Positions 13,108 through 22,176 are shown, counted from the first letter of the stretch. The stretch is 36,456 nt of DNA from Candidatus Magasanikbacteria bacterium RIFOXYB2_FULL_38_10 (GCA_001783145.1 MFQT01000016.1:105249-141704), one strand, 5' to 3'. Program-made: numbers and translations. The notes: generated from the letters alone by a model not told the origin.

Positions 13108-15996
13108 TTATTTTACCTCTATGGTTATCTCCGGTCCGGTGTAATTTTTTCCATCAGTAGTTGTAATTGCGGAACCAAGAGTATAAAACCCTGCTGTTGG
13201 CGCTTTATTCCAAGAAATATAAATGGTCTGTTCCAGAGGTCCGGTTAAAGAAGCTAAATTTGTTTCTTTTTCTCCATCTTTTAAATTAAAAATAATTTGT
13301 TTGATTTTATCTGTTTGGTAGGTTTTGATTTTCAAAGAAATGGGAAATTGTCCGCTAAAAAAACTCTGATTGCTTTTGGGGAAAAGCCAGTCAAAAGTAG
13401 GATTTTCATCCGGGGCGATTAAATTAAAATCTAAATTATTTTCCGCTGTTAATCCATTACCGGCCGAGCCTCTAATTTTTAAATTATGAAAGCCGCGAGA
13501 CAAATCATGAAGATAAAGTGTGGTATTAAAAGGCGCCGTATTTTCTTCCGTGACCAGGATTTCATCTAAAAAATAAGCAACCTTGGTAATAGGAGGATTA
13601 TTTCCTACAGTTACATTAACTGGCAGTGTTCGTGTGTCTATGGTTTGGTTTGGCGTTGGATTTACAATTGTTATTTGGGGTAAAGAAATATTATTGGCAC
13701 CACCATCATCGTATTCCGTGGGTACGGTATCAAACGCAGGCCCTTGTTTAACAGCCCAATTTTGCACACCCGCCTCCCAAGAAGCATATTGTGGGTCAGC
13801 GGCCGGATTGCCGGGTGGAGGCCCTAGAATGTCATCCTTGTTTAAATAATAAAGAATGTCGTGCGGTTGGTGGTAACGGCGATATTCTATCAAATTTGGC
13901 AGAGTGCTGGAAGTGGCTATTTTTCCATTGATTTTGTTTACTGCCAAAACAACCTCTCCCATTCCTTGGCCTATTAAAATTGGTTTGATGTCTGTTGGGT
14001 AAGGATCAGGGGCGATAAAAGATTCCATTGGTTTGTTTTGCAGAGCGCGAGCCATAAAATTATGCCAGATGGGCGCGGCTACCAAGACACCGTCAGCACC
14101 GCGAGCCATTTCTTTATTGTTATTATTGCCGGCCCAAACTCCGGTTACCAGTGACGGGGTAAAACCTAAAGTCCATCCATCGTGCCAATCATTGGTAGTG
14201 CCGGTTTTGGCCGCCACCGGTCTGTCGGGTAAAGTTAAGGGGTTATTTTCGCCAAAGATATAGGCGCGGGCGTTGTTATCGCTCATGATGTCAGTTAAAC
14301 GACGCACAGCTTGAGTCTCTATTACTTGTTTTCCTTCGGTTTGTTCCCATTTTTCTAAGATATTGCCCCTGCTGTCTTTAATTTCCAAAATAGAAGCATA
14401 AGGAAAATTATTGCCTTCATTAGCTAAAACCGTAAAACCGTGTACGTGTTCTAAAAGTTTTATCTCCGCTCCCCCTAACACTAAAGCCAAACCAAAGCGG
14501 CTGCGGTCTTCTAGTGTGGTGTAGCCCATTTTTTGCGCCAAATCCAAAATATTATCAATGCCGGCAAGATATAAAGTTTTAACGGCCGGTATGTTTAATG
14601 ATCCGGCCAGAGCTTGTCTAATGGTGACCTGTCCTCTTTCTTTTAAATCATAATCATGAGGGATAAAATCTTTAGTGTCTGTTTTAAAAATAGTCTCTAC
14701 ATCATATAATTTGGTGTCCGGCGTTAAACCCTTTTCAAAAGCCGCGGCGTAAACCAAAGGTTTGAATGAAGATCCCGGCTGGCGCGGGCGCAGAGCTACG
14801 TTTACCTGCCCATCAATTTCATCATTAGTATAATCACGTGAACCAACCATGGCTAAAATTTGGCCGGTCTTAGGATCCATCGCCACTAAAGCGGCGTTAT
14901 TGGCTTTATATTTTTTTTCATTTTTTTCCGCTCCGGCTTTTACTTCTTCCTCGGCAATTTTTTGCAAATCATAATCCAAAGTGGTGATAATTTTTAAACC
15001 GCCGGTTTCAACTGTATTTTCTCCGTATTTTTCCGTTAACAATTGTTTGATATATAAAATAAAATGCGGGGCAAACAAAGCCTCGGAACCATGTTTTATT
15101 TTAATGGGTTCCTGCTTGGCAATTTCTCCATTTTCTTTTGAAATTTTGTTGTTTTCCACTAATAAATCAATAATAAAATTTCTTCTAATCTTTAATTTGT
15201 CTTGATTGTTTAAATAAGAAGAAGGGGCTTGAGGCAGAGCGGCCAAAGTCGCGGCCTCGGCTAGGGTGACCTCTTTAGCTGATTTGCCAAAATAGCTAAG
15301 AGAAGCCGCTTCTATACCGTAATTGGTTGAGCCATAAGGAATTTCGTTAAAATACATTTTTAAAATCTCATCTTTACTATATTTTTTTTCTATCTGTAAG
15401 GCTAGAATAGCCTCTTTAATTTTGCGGATGTAACTGTGTTCATCGGTCAGAATGGCGTTTTTAATTAGTTGTTGAGTTAAAGTAGAAGCTCCACCTTTAC
15501 CAGTGGAACTGCCAAGAAAGTTGGAAGCGAAAGCTCGGGCGATAGAAAGCCAGGCCACGCCGCCATGCTGGTAAAAATTTTTATCTTCCACCAAAATTGT
15601 GGCCCATTTGGCATAGTCCGGAATATCTTCCAAATTGATTAAAGTTCTTTTTTTGTCGCCATAGACCTCGTATAAAATATGTTGGCCGGTGCGATCATAA
15701 ATTTTAGTGCTTTGGGAAATTGCTCGCTCAATCAGTTTATTAGGGTCGGGCAAATCGCGCGAGGCCCAAGCTACCATAATAGTTAGGCTTAGCCATCCTA
15801 AAGCCGCTAAGAAAATAAGGGTAATGGCAATATTTTTAAGAGTAATTTTTTTTTCTTTCATAATTTGGAAAGGTTGGTTAAAAGAAGATTTTTGAGTTTT
15901 TAGAATTTTGGAAAGAAAAAGAGAAGGCTTGGCTTTTTGCATCTTTTTCCGCCAATCTTGCGGAGATAAAACGTGTTTATTAGAAAAAATAGACAT
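13108..15996 (-). CDS. Class A penicillin-binding protein (transglycosylase/transpeptidase) with Ig-like tail
   Basis: 962 residues. A basic cytoplasmic N-terminus of about 50 residues is followed by one TM helix (about 52-76). The GT51 transglycosylase domain has EDKNFYQHGGV (about 137-147), GGASTLTQQLIKNA (about 168-181) and KYSKDEILKMYFNEIPYG. The transpeptidase domain has the SxxK motif in PGSSFKPLVYAAA (about 412-424), the SxN motif as AGSLNIPA and KTGTTNDWHDG (about 597-607). After about 740 come one or two Ig-like beta domains (LPQITIVNPTPNQTIDTRTL; PTFDWLFPKSNQSFFSGQFP), a C-terminal extension I know from CPR class A PBPs. It polymerises and cross-links peptidoglycan outside the membrane. 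It is alone on the minus strand, with a promoter six bases from the ATG. Confidence 0.95.
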   Translation of the reverse strand: MSIFSNKHVLSPQDWRKKMQKAKPSLFLSKILKTQKSSFNQPFQIMKEKKITLKNIAITLIFLAALGWLSLTIMVAWASRDLPDPNKLIERAISQSTKIYDRTGQHILYEVYGDKKRTLINLEDIPDYAKWATILVEDKNFYQHGGVAWLSIARAFASNFLGSSTGKGGASTLTQQLIKNAILTDEHSYIRKIKEAILALQIEKKYSKDEILKMYFNEIPYGSTNYGIEAASLSYFGKSAKEVTLAEAATLAALPQAPSSYLNNQDKLKIRRNFIIDLLVENNKISKENGEIAKQEPIKIKHGSEALFAPHFILYIKQLLTEKYGENTVETGGLKIITTLDYDLQKIAEEEVKAGAEKNEKKYKANNAALVAMDPKTGQILAMVGSRDYTNDEIDGQVNVALRPRQPGSSFKPLVYAAAFEKGLTPDTKLYDVETIFKTDTKDFIPHDYDLKERGQVTIRQALAGSLNIPAVKTLYLAGIDNILDLAQKMGYTTLEDRSRFGLALVLGGAEIKLLEHVHGFTVLANEGNNFPYASILEIKDSRGNILEKWEQTEGKQVIETQAVRRLTDIMSDNNARAYIFGENNPLTLPDRPVAAKTGTTNDWHDGWTLGFTPSLVTGVWAGNNNNKEMARGADGVLVAAPIWHNFMARALQNKPMESFIAPDPYPTDIKPILIGQGMGEVVLAVNKINGKIATSSTLPNLIEYRRYHQPHDILYYLNKDDILGPPPGNPAADPQYASWEAGVQNWAVKQGPAFDTVPTEYDDGGANNISLPQITIVNPTPNQTIDTRTLPVNVTVGNNPPITKVAYFLDEILVTEENTAPFNTTLYLHDLSRGFHNLKIRGSAGNGLTAENNLDFNLIAPDENPTFDWLFPKSNQSFFSGQFPISLKIKTYQTDKIKQIIFNLKDGEKETNLASLTGPLEQTIYISWNKAPTAGFYTLGSAITTTDGKNYTGPEITIEVK

Positions 15997-16008
15997 AGAT
16001 TTAAATTC

Positions 16009-16037
16009 AGTATCTCATTTTTGAGCGTTTTCTTCAA
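16009..16037 (-). promoter_or_regulatory. Promoter of the PBP gene
   Basis: Minus strand TTGAAG (16037-16032), 17 bases, GATACT (16014-16009). The predicted start near 16002 leaves only about six leader bases before the ATG. Confidence 0.45.
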
Positions 16038-16070
16038 GTTTTAAATAGGGCGAGAACTGGCGACCGGGTA

Positions 16071-16099
16071 TTGACAAAATGATCAAAATGTGCTATTAT
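16071..16099 (+). promoter_or_regulatory. Promoter of the 3D-domain gene
   Basis: TTGACA (16071-16076), exactly 17 bases, TATTAT (16094-16099), with AATGTGC before the -10. A short hairpin, AATCCC/GGGATT plus TTTT (16108-16129), lies right at the start of the transcript and could be a weak attenuator. Confidence 0.75.
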
Positions 16100-16177
16100 A
16101 TTGCCACAATCCCTAATACGGGATTTTTTAGTTGGGTAAAAGCCAAATTGACTAATTACCGCTAAAATTAGATAAAT

Positions 16178-16645
16178 ATGTTTCATCTGTACAACCTAAA
16201 ATTTAAACTTTGGCATAAATTAGCCGTTTTTGCTTTAATTCTGGCTATTTTATTGGATTTGGGATTGCCTCAGTTAGCTATTGCTGAAGATTCTCTTTTA
16301 AATTGGAAGCAAAACAATTTAAGCCTGCCAACCTCTCCTGAACGCCAGCCTCGCAAGATTGTAGAGGCTGTGGTGACTGTTTATACCAGCACGCCGGATC
16401 AAACCGATGATTCCCCCTTTATCGCCGCTAATGGCCAAAGGGTTTATGATGGTTTAGTGGCGGCCAACTGGTTGCCTTTGGGAACTCACGTTAGATTTCC
16501 GGAAATGTATGGCGATAAAATTTTTACCATTAATGATAGAATGAATAAAAAGTATGGTTATGGCCGCGCGGATATTTGGTTCAACACTTCTAGAGCCGAG
16601 GCTTTGAAATTTGGAGTCCAGAGGCTGAAGATGGAGATCTATTAA
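16178..16645 (+). CDS. Exported 3D-domain (RlpA/MltA-like barrel) protein
   Basis: 155 residues. A hydrophobic signal segment lies at about 14-36 (KLAVFALILAILLDLGLPQL, cleavage near AIA-ED). The C-terminal half, from VEAVVTVYTSTPDQTDDSPF, carries the 3D pattern with NDRMNKKYGYGRADIWF at about 122-138, where the spaced Asp residues match the family. PLGTHVRFP and FTINDR are the usual strands of the double-psi barrel. The family acts on peptidoglycan glycan strands, so a lytic or wall-remodelling role outside the membrane is likely. It is divergent from the class A PBP, in keeping with envelope work. It has a consensus promoter and a strong terminator. Confidence 0.8.
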   Translation: MFHLYNLKFKLWHKLAVFALILAILLDLGLPQLAIAEDSLLNWKQNNLSLPTSPERQPRKIVEAVVTVYTSTPDQTDDSPFIAANGQRVYDGLVAANWLPLGTHVRFPEMYGDKIFTINDRMNKKYGYGRADIWFNTSRAEALKFGVQRLKMEIY

Positions 16646-16692
16646 AGTTAATTTATATTATTCTGACCTGCCAAACGGCAAAGAAGAAACCC

Positions 16693-16726
16693 TTAAAACC
16701 CCCGTCTCCCGCGGGGGTTTTAAATT
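16693..16726 (+). terminator. Terminator of the 3D-domain gene
   Basis: AAAACCCCCG and CGGGGGTTTT pair around a short C/T-rich loop, followed by AAATTTG. Confidence 0.85.
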
Positions 16727-16754
16727 TGTACCGAATCTGATATATTATTGTAAT

Positions 16755-17168
16755 ATGTTGAAAAAGATTTTTGGTTATTTTAAATTGGCGCGCAAACAAT
16801 TTTTTTCTTACTTTTTGATTGGTACGAGCGGCACGCTTTTGGATTTATTGACGCTGACTTTTTTTAAAGAGGTTTTTGGTTGGCGGCCGGTGACGGCAGT
16901 TATTGTCAATCAAATTTTGATTATCAATTATGTTTTTTTTCTTAATAAGTTTGTCACTTTTAAAGCGCAAGGTAAAACTTTAAAGAGGCTGGGTGCTTTT
17001 ATTTTGCTTTCCGCTTGGAATTATATTTTTGCCGTAGCCTGGATGTATTATTTAAATGAAAAAATGGACTATAATTATATATTGGTGCGTATCAGCGGAA
17101 TAATTTTAGCCGTTTCCTGGAATTTTTTACTGTATAAGTTTTGGGTTTATAAACCCTTGAAAGTTTAG
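16755..17168 (+). CDS. GtrA-like four-TM membrane protein
   Basis: 137 residues with four hydrophobic helices (about 17-38, 42-62, 75-95, 105-128). FFSYFLIGTSGTLLDLLTLT, then NYVFFLNKFVTF and the end SWNFLLYKFWVYK follow the GtrA family pattern. Members are linked to movement or modification of lipid-linked sugars for surface polysaccharides. The TATTAT-like element at about 16743 sits seven bases before the ATG, so the mRNA may be leaderless. No glycosyltransferase is adjacent here, so the substrate is unknown. Confidence 0.88.
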   Translation: MLKKIFGYFKLARKQFFSYFLIGTSGTLLDLLTLTFFKEVFGWRPVTAVIVNQILIINYVFFLNKFVTFKAQGKTLKRLGAFILLSAWNYIFAVAWMYYLNEKMDYNYILVRISGIILAVSWNFLLYKFWVYKPLKV

Positions 17169-17185
17169 AAGAAATAAGGTATAAT
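17157..17185 (+). promoter_or_regulatory. Promoter of tRNA-Cys
   Basis: TTGAAA (17157-17162), 17 bases, TATAAT (17180-17185). The -35 lies in the last codons of the GtrA gene. The leader to the tRNA is about 50 bases. Confidence 0.65.
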
Positions 17186-17242
17186 CTATCACGTCATCCT
17201 GATGAGCCTGTTGGCACAAAAGGATTTCAATTTTAAAAAGCC

Positions 17243-17315
17243 GGCCACGTGGTGAAGTAGCTAACACCGCGGTCTGCAAAACCGCTATTCGTGGGTGCAA
17301 TTCCCACCGTGGCCT
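17243..17315 (+). tRNA. tRNA-Cys (anticodon GCA)
   Basis: Full cloverleaf: acceptor GGCCACG/CGTGGCC, D stem GGTG/CACC, anticodon stem GCGGT/ACCGC with loop CTGCAAA (anticodon GCA), T stem GTGGG/CCCAC with loop TGCAATT, discriminator U as expected for Cys. CCA is not encoded. Confidence 0.97.
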
Positions 17316-17325
17316 TTTAAGAGTT

Positions 17326-17356
17326 AAAAGATCCGTTGTGGGTCTTTTTTGTTTTG
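17326..17356 (+). terminator. Terminator of tRNA-Cys
   Basis: AAAAGATCC, loop GTTGT, GGGTCTTTTTT (one G-T pair), then GTTTTG. Confidence 0.75.
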
Positions 17357-17400
17357 TAAAAAGGCGCTGGTGAAAGAGGGCTTTATTTTTTAGTTTGCAT

Positions 17401-17436
17401 AAAAAAACCGCTTTAGTGGTTAGACCAAAGCGGTTG
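17401..17436 (-). terminator. Terminator of the polytopic membrane protein gene
   Basis: On the minus strand AACCGCTTT and AAAGCGGTT pair around a 12-base loop and run into seven Ts. Confidence 0.85.
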
Positions 17437-17458
17437 ACGTTGAAGTGAAGCTTAAGGT

Positions 17459-18418
17459 TTATCCCTTGGTAGGTTCAGCAGATGAGGAATCCTTTTTTTC
17501 AGAGAACTCCGCTTGGATTTTTTTAAACCACTCGGCTATGCCGATACGGTAGAAGATGTAAGCCAAGCCATAGCCGACGATGCAACCCGCAAGCAAGGAA
17601 AGTATGGTTGGGAAGAAGGCAAAATCGGTCCACCACAGGCCAAAGCCCAGGCCGGAAAGGACCCCGCTCACTACGCCGATTGTAATGGTTGAGGCCTCGT
17701 GTTTGGAGGCGATATTGGCCAGACCGTAAAGAATAAGCGCTACCATGCAAACCGCACAGAGGAAAATTATTAGTGTAACAAAGAGCCAGAGGAGGGTGAG
17801 CAGTAGCAAAACCATAATCACAGAAAGGAAATAGACAAGAGAAGAAATTACAATTGCCGCTGGTATGGAAGATAGAGAGAAAATTATACCTATCTTCGTA
17901 AGATGGTAAGAGAGTTCATCCATTTTATAAAGAGAAAAAAGGAATATGATTATTACGATACCAACAGAGAAAAAGGACATTTGGCGAACAGCGTCTGAAA
18001 GATTGATATGAGTAAAAATATTTTGGGGTGAAAATGGAACAAGATAGGAATTGTAGACATTTAAGAGCAGGGGCGGCGTGATGTCCTCCAGAAAGACCGA
18101 CATTTTCCAAGCCAGCCAAAAGCTTAAGCAAATTGTTGTAATCGTTATTAAAGATAGTGTTACAATTTTACCAAGCGTAAAGAGATTCCTTAGTGTTCCC
18201 CTGGAGAAGGTTTTGAGGAAAATCGTTTGGAAAATCCGTTGATGCACGGACTTGGTCAAGACCGGTACTCCCACCCAAAAGCCCATTTCCAATCCCACTA
18301 CAAGGCCCCAGGTCATGGCCGAAACAATCCAGCCAAAGGACCAGTTCAATAGTGAGGCGAACAAAATGCCAGCTGCAATGCCCAGTAAAATACCCAGTTG
18401 GTGTTGTTTGGTGAACAT
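17459..18418 (-). CDS. Polytopic membrane protein of unknown function
   Basis: 319 residues with about seven or eight hydrophobic segments (near 8-28, 32-52, 85-107, 148-166, 172-196, 200-235, 245-265 and 270-292), a basic loop after the second segment (KSVHQRIFQTIFLKTFSRG) and a hydrophilic C-terminal tail with EFSEKKDSSSAEPTKG. Glycine patterns such as GVVSGVLSGLGFGLWW and GCIVGYGLAYIFY suggest packed helices. I recognise no transporter or enzyme motif. The start has a strong Shine-Dalgarno (AAAGGAGAAAAGG), unlike most genes here. Bases 17581-17640 are 53% G+C by hand count, above the local norm, and it stands next to a tRNA gene. Both features fit acquired DNA. It is monocistronic. Confidence 0.7.
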   Translation of the reverse strand: MFTKQHQLGILLGIAAGILFASLLNWSFGWIVSAMTWGLVVGLEMGFWVGVPVLTKSVHQRIFQTIFLKTFSRGTLRNLFTLGKIVTLSLITITTICLSFWLAWKMSVFLEDITPPLLLNVYNSYLVPFSPQNIFTHINLSDAVRQMSFFSVGIVIIIFLFSLYKMDELSYHLTKIGIIFSLSSIPAAIVISSLVYFLSVIMVLLLLTLLWLFVTLIIFLCAVCMVALILYGLANIASKHEASTITIGVVSGVLSGLGFGLWWTDFAFFPTILSLLAGCIVGYGLAYIFYRIGIAEWFKKIQAEFSEKKDSSSAEPTKG

Positions 18419-18511
18419 TCCTTTTCTCCTTTACCTTTAAGTTTTAAAGACCGTTTTAGAAACCTGCCCAGTTGCTTTATTTTTATCGTAAATTTGGTAA
18501 ACTGTCAAGTC

Positions 18512-18540
18512 TTGTAGAAAATACCCAATAAAGGTAAAAT
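18512..18540 (+). promoter_or_regulatory. Promoter of polA-holA
   Basis: TTGTAG (18512-18517), 17 bases, TAAAAT (18535-18540). The predicted start near 18547 is about eight bases before the polA ATG, so the leader is almost absent. Confidence 0.45.
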
Positions 18541-18554
18541 AGCATCATAATATT

Positions 18555-21200
18555 ATGTCCAAATTTGTAATAGTAGATGGTAATGCCATTGTTCACCGCG
18601 CTTTTCACGCCATTCCTCCCATGACCGGCAAGAATGGTTTGGTTTTGAATGCGGTGTATGGCTTTACCAGTATTTTACTGCGTACCATTAAAGAACTCCA
18701 GCCGGATTATCTGGTAGTGGCTTTTGATTTAAAGGCGCCTACTTTTCGCCATTTGGAGTACAAAGAATACAAAGCTCAGCGCGTTAAACAGCCGCAGGAA
18801 TTGTATGATCAAATGGTTTTGGTTAAAGAATTGCTCCGCGCTATGCAAGTGCCGGTTTTAGAACAGGAGGGTTTTGAAGCCGATGATATTATTGCTACCG
18901 TGGCAGTGAATAATAAAAAAGAAAAAGTTAAAACTATTATTGTGACGGGCGATATGGATACTTTGCAGTTGGTGGATGAGGATACGGAAGTTTATACAAT
19001 GAAAAAAGGAGTGAATGATATTGTGGTTTACAACACTAAAGCAGTTGAAGAAAGATATGGATTAAAACCGGAGCAGATGATTGATTATAAGGCTTTGCGC
19101 GGCGACCCCTCGGATAATATTCCCGGTGTTAAGGGTATTGGAGAAAAAACTGCGGCCGATCTGATCCAAAAATTCGGAACGCTAGAAAATCTTTATAAAA
19201 ATAAAAATAAGTTGGCAGAGAAAAAAGTTAGCGCCGCTGTAATTGCTAAAATTTTATCCGGAGAAAAAGAGGCCTTATTCAGCAAGCATCTAGTAACTTT
19301 AGTTTCCACTGTGCCAGTTAAATATACTTTAAAAGATTGTGAAGCTAAAGATTTTATCAATCCGCAGATGAAAGAATTGTTAGCAAAGTGGGAGTTTGGC
19401 AGTTTATTAAAACGCTTGGATATTTTTGAGAATGGCACACCGCAGGAAGAAAAAAAAGTTGCTAAAACTACTAAAATAAAAGTTATAGAAATCAAAACTA
19501 AAGAAGATTTTAAAGAATTGGAAAGGTCTGGGGCGAAATCTAAAAAATGTGCAATTTATTTATCAGATGATGGCGCCAGTAGTTTAAAAGCCAAGCTCTT
19601 TGGTTTGGTTTTAACTTTTGACGGCACCGACGTTTTTTATCTTCCCTCTTCTTTGATAGAGAAGTTTGATAAAAATTTGTTGCAAAACAAAAGTCTAATT
19701 GTTCATGATTTTAAACGCACCAATGAAATTTTAGAAAGATATGGTTGGTCTTTGGAAAATGAGTTTTTTGATTTGATGATTGCTGATTATTTATTAGATC
19801 AGGGTAGTCGCTCGCATGAAATTTCTAGTTTGATACTGCGTTATTTAAATAAAGAAGCCGGGATAAGCAATCAGGCCAGTTTGTTTGGGATAGACGCTAA
19901 AACCCTTGGCCAAACAGTGGTTGATTTTTGGTCCATTGGCAAAATTTTGGAAGAAGAATTGGAAGATAAAGGTTTTTCAAATTTGTATAAAAAAATGGAA
20001 ATGCCCTTGGTTAATGTTTTGGCAGAGATGGAAAAAAATGGCATTAAAATTGATGTGGCATATATGGGCCTACTGGCTAAACAGATGGAAAAACGGGGAA
20101 AAGAGCTCACGGATGAAATTTATAAAATGGCCGGACAGGAATTTAATATAGCCTCTCCTCAGCAATTAAAAGAAATTTTGTTTGATAAACTGGAAATTCC
20201 AGTGATGGGTATTCGTAAAGGCAAAACCGGACTTTCTACTGCTGCCTCGGAACTGGAAAAAATGCGCGGCTTGCATCCTATCATTGAACTCATTTTTGAA
20301 TATCGGGAATTGGCCAAATTGCGCAATACTTATGTTGATGTTTTACCAGGACTAGTTGAAAAAGATGGCCGCGTGCATACAACTTTTAATCAGGCTGTCA
20401 CAGCTACCGGTCGTTTGTCTTCATCCAATCCTAATTTGCAAAATATTCCCATCAAAGGAGATTTGGGACAAGAAATTCGCAAATGTTTTGTGGCGGAAAA
20501 GGGACATAAATTGTTAGGACTTGATTATTCGCAAATAGAACTGCGCATTATTGCTTCTTTGGCTAATGATCCCGAAATGATTAAAATTTTTCAAGAAGGT
20601 CGCGATATCCATGCTATGACAGCGGCCAGAGTTAATGGTATAACCTTAGCAGAGGTGACTCCAGTGATGCGCTCCAATGCCAAGGCTATCAATTTTGGCA
20701 TTATCTATGGTATGGGCCCTCATTCATTGGCCGAAAGTATCAATGTTTCCTTTATGGAAGCCAAAGATTTTATCGCTAGATATTTTGCAGTGTTTAAAGA
20801 AGTAAAAAAGTTTTTAGATGAAACGCGCTCGCTCGCTCACTCCACCGGTTATGTGGAAACATTACTTGGCCGTCGCCGCTATTTGTCAGAGATAAACAGC
20901 GGTATGCCGCAACTGCGTAACTCGGCCGAACGCATGGCGGTAAATGCCCCTATTCAAGGTACAGCCGCGGATTTAATAAAACTCGCTATGATTGAAGTGC
21001 ACAAGTTGTTGAAAGATAAATCGGAAATAAAAATGCTTTTGCAAGTGCACGATGAGCTAGTATTTGAGGTAAAAGAAGAAGCAATTAAAAAATATGCCGA
21101 TCCCATTCAAACTATTATGGAAAATGTTTTAAAACTGCGCGTACCAATTAAAGTGGAAGTAGAAGCTGGTGATAATTGGGGAGAGATGAAGGAGATATAA
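18555..21200 (+). CDS. polA: DNA polymerase I, proofreading domain apparently inactive
   Basis: 881 residues. The 5'-3' exonuclease (1-290) has VDGNAIVHRAFHA, EADDIIATVA, TGDMDTLQLV and GDPSDNIPGVKGIGEKTA. The polymerase domain has motif A LGLDYSQIELRIIASL (about 655-670), motif B RSNAKAINFGIIYGM (about 704-718; the Lys, Phe and Tyr of the O helix are kept, with Phe at the sugar-discrimination site) and motif C LQVHDELVFEV (about 834-844). The middle 3'-5' exonuclease region (about 310-480) lacks the DxE of Exo I: IYLSDDGASSLKAKLFG stands in its place, and the Exo II position reads VHDFKR. It therefore should repair and join Okazaki fragments without proofreading. It is one base upstream of holA. 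Confidence 0.97.
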   Translation: MSKFVIVDGNAIVHRAFHAIPPMTGKNGLVLNAVYGFTSILLRTIKELQPDYLVVAFDLKAPTFRHLEYKEYKAQRVKQPQELYDQMVLVKELLRAMQVPVLEQEGFEADDIIATVAVNNKKEKVKTIIVTGDMDTLQLVDEDTEVYTMKKGVNDIVVYNTKAVEERYGLKPEQMIDYKALRGDPSDNIPGVKGIGEKTAADLIQKFGTLENLYKNKNKLAEKKVSAAVIAKILSGEKEALFSKHLVTLVSTVPVKYTLKDCEAKDFINPQMKELLAKWEFGSLLKRLDIFENGTPQEEKKVAKTTKIKVIEIKTKEDFKELERSGAKSKKCAIYLSDDGASSLKAKLFGLVLTFDGTDVFYLPSSLIEKFDKNLLQNKSLIVHDFKRTNEILERYGWSLENEFFDLMIADYLLDQGSRSHEISSLILRYLNKEAGISNQASLFGIDAKTLGQTVVDFWSIGKILEEELEDKGFSNLYKKMEMPLVNVLAEMEKNGIKIDVAYMGLLAKQMEKRGKELTDEIYKMAGQEFNIASPQQLKEILFDKLEIPVMGIRKGKTGLSTAASELEKMRGLHPIIELIFEYRELAKLRNTYVDVLPGLVEKDGRVHTTFNQAVTATGRLSSSNPNLQNIPIKGDLGQEIRKCFVAEKGHKLLGLDYSQIELRIIASLANDPEMIKIFQEGRDIHAMTAARVNGITLAEVTPVMRSNAKAINFGIIYGMGPHSLAESINVSFMEAKDFIARYFAVFKEVKKFLDETRSLAHSTGYVETLLGRRRYLSEINSGMPQLRNSAERMAVNAPIQGTAADLIKLAMIEVHKLLKDKSEIKMLLQVHDELVFEVKEEAIKKYADPIQTIMENVLKLRVPIKVEVEAGDNWGEMKEI

Positions 21201-21201
21201 T

Positions 21202-22176
21202 ATGTTTATTCTGTTATATGGTCCTAATACCTTTTTAAGTCGGCAACAATTAAAAAAATCCTTGGAGGATTTTAAAAAACAGCGCGATCCAAGCGGGCTG
21301 AATGTTAATATTTTTGATGCGGAAAAAACTGAAGTCTCTTTAATTTTAGAAAATTTAGTGGCTTCTCCTTTTTTAGCGGAAAAAAGATTAGTAGTGATAG
21401 AAAGGGCTCTATCTAAGGGTAAAAAAGATTTGCTAGATACTTTATGGCAAATGATAGAACAGAAAAAGATTCCGGCCAGTTCCGTGGTTATTTTTTGGGA
21501 AGAAGAATTATCTGATAAAAAGCCTCATCCCTTTTCCGCTTGGCTTAAAGAACAAAAGTATTCCAAGTTTTTTTCGTCTCTTACATCCGGTGAATTAAAC
21601 CAATGGATTAAAAATGAACTGGCTAAAGAAGAAATGGGGATGGAAAATTTGGCTTTAAGTAGTTTGGTTGCCCATCCTTTAGCCGAAGACTTGTGGCGTC
21701 TTAATAATGAATTGCAAAAACTTATTTTGTTTGCCAAACAAAAAGGACAAAAAATTATTACCTCGGCCGATCTGAACCTTTTTTTGCCGGAGGTAGCCGA
21801 TGACAACACTTTTCATTTTATAGATGCCTTAACAGCTAAAAATGGTAAACAAGCAATTAAGCTTTTGCAAGATCAGTGGTCTAGCGGGGCAAATGAACCT
21901 CAGGTTTTTGGAGCCTTAGTTTGGCAATTTAAAACCATGCTTTTGGTTAAGGATTTTATGAATTTAAATCCTGGCGCTTCTTCTGATATGGCGGCCAGGG
22001 AGTTGGCTTTATCCCCTTTTGTGGTTAAAAAAGCCTATGGTGTTTTACGGAATTTTTCTTTTGCCAAACTAAAAGAAATTTATGCCGAGCTTTTGGAAAT
22101 AGATAAAAGGGCTAAAACAGGCGAGGGGGATTATCGGTTGTTGTTAGATTTGTTGGTGAACAAAATTTGCAGTTGA
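21202..22176 (+). CDS. holA: DNA polymerase III delta subunit
   Basis: 324 residues. MFILLYGPNTFLSRQQLKKS at the start, SPFLAEKRLVVIERA (about 54-68) and GEGDYRLLLDLLVNKI at the end are typical of HolA; the middle is an AAA+-like fold and the last third a helical collar domain (TFHFIDALTAKNGKQAIKLL). It opens the DnaN clamp during loading. The start codon lies one base after the polA stop, so translation is probably coupled. A replication operon polA-holA is consistent with the reduced gene set. Confidence 0.93.
   Translation: MFILLYGPNTFLSRQQLKKSLEDFKKQRDPSGLNVNIFDAEKTEVSLILENLVASPFLAEKRLVVIERALSKGKKDLLDTLWQMIEQKKIPASSVVIFWEEELSDKKPHPFSAWLKEQKYSKFFSSLTSGELNQWIKNELAKEEMGMENLALSSLVAHPLAEDLWRLNNELQKLILFAKQKGQKIITSADLNLFLPEVADDNTFHFIDALTAKNGKQAIKLLQDQWSSGANEPQVFGALVWQFKTMLLVKDFMNLNPGASSDMAARELALSPFVVKKAYGVLRNFSFAKLKEIYAELLEIDKRAKTGEGDYRLLLDLLVNKICS

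Noticed and set aside
16108-16129. Riboswitch in the leader of the 3D-domain gene
   Set aside because: Only a 6-bp hairpin with four Ts at the very start of the transcript; no room for an aptamer.
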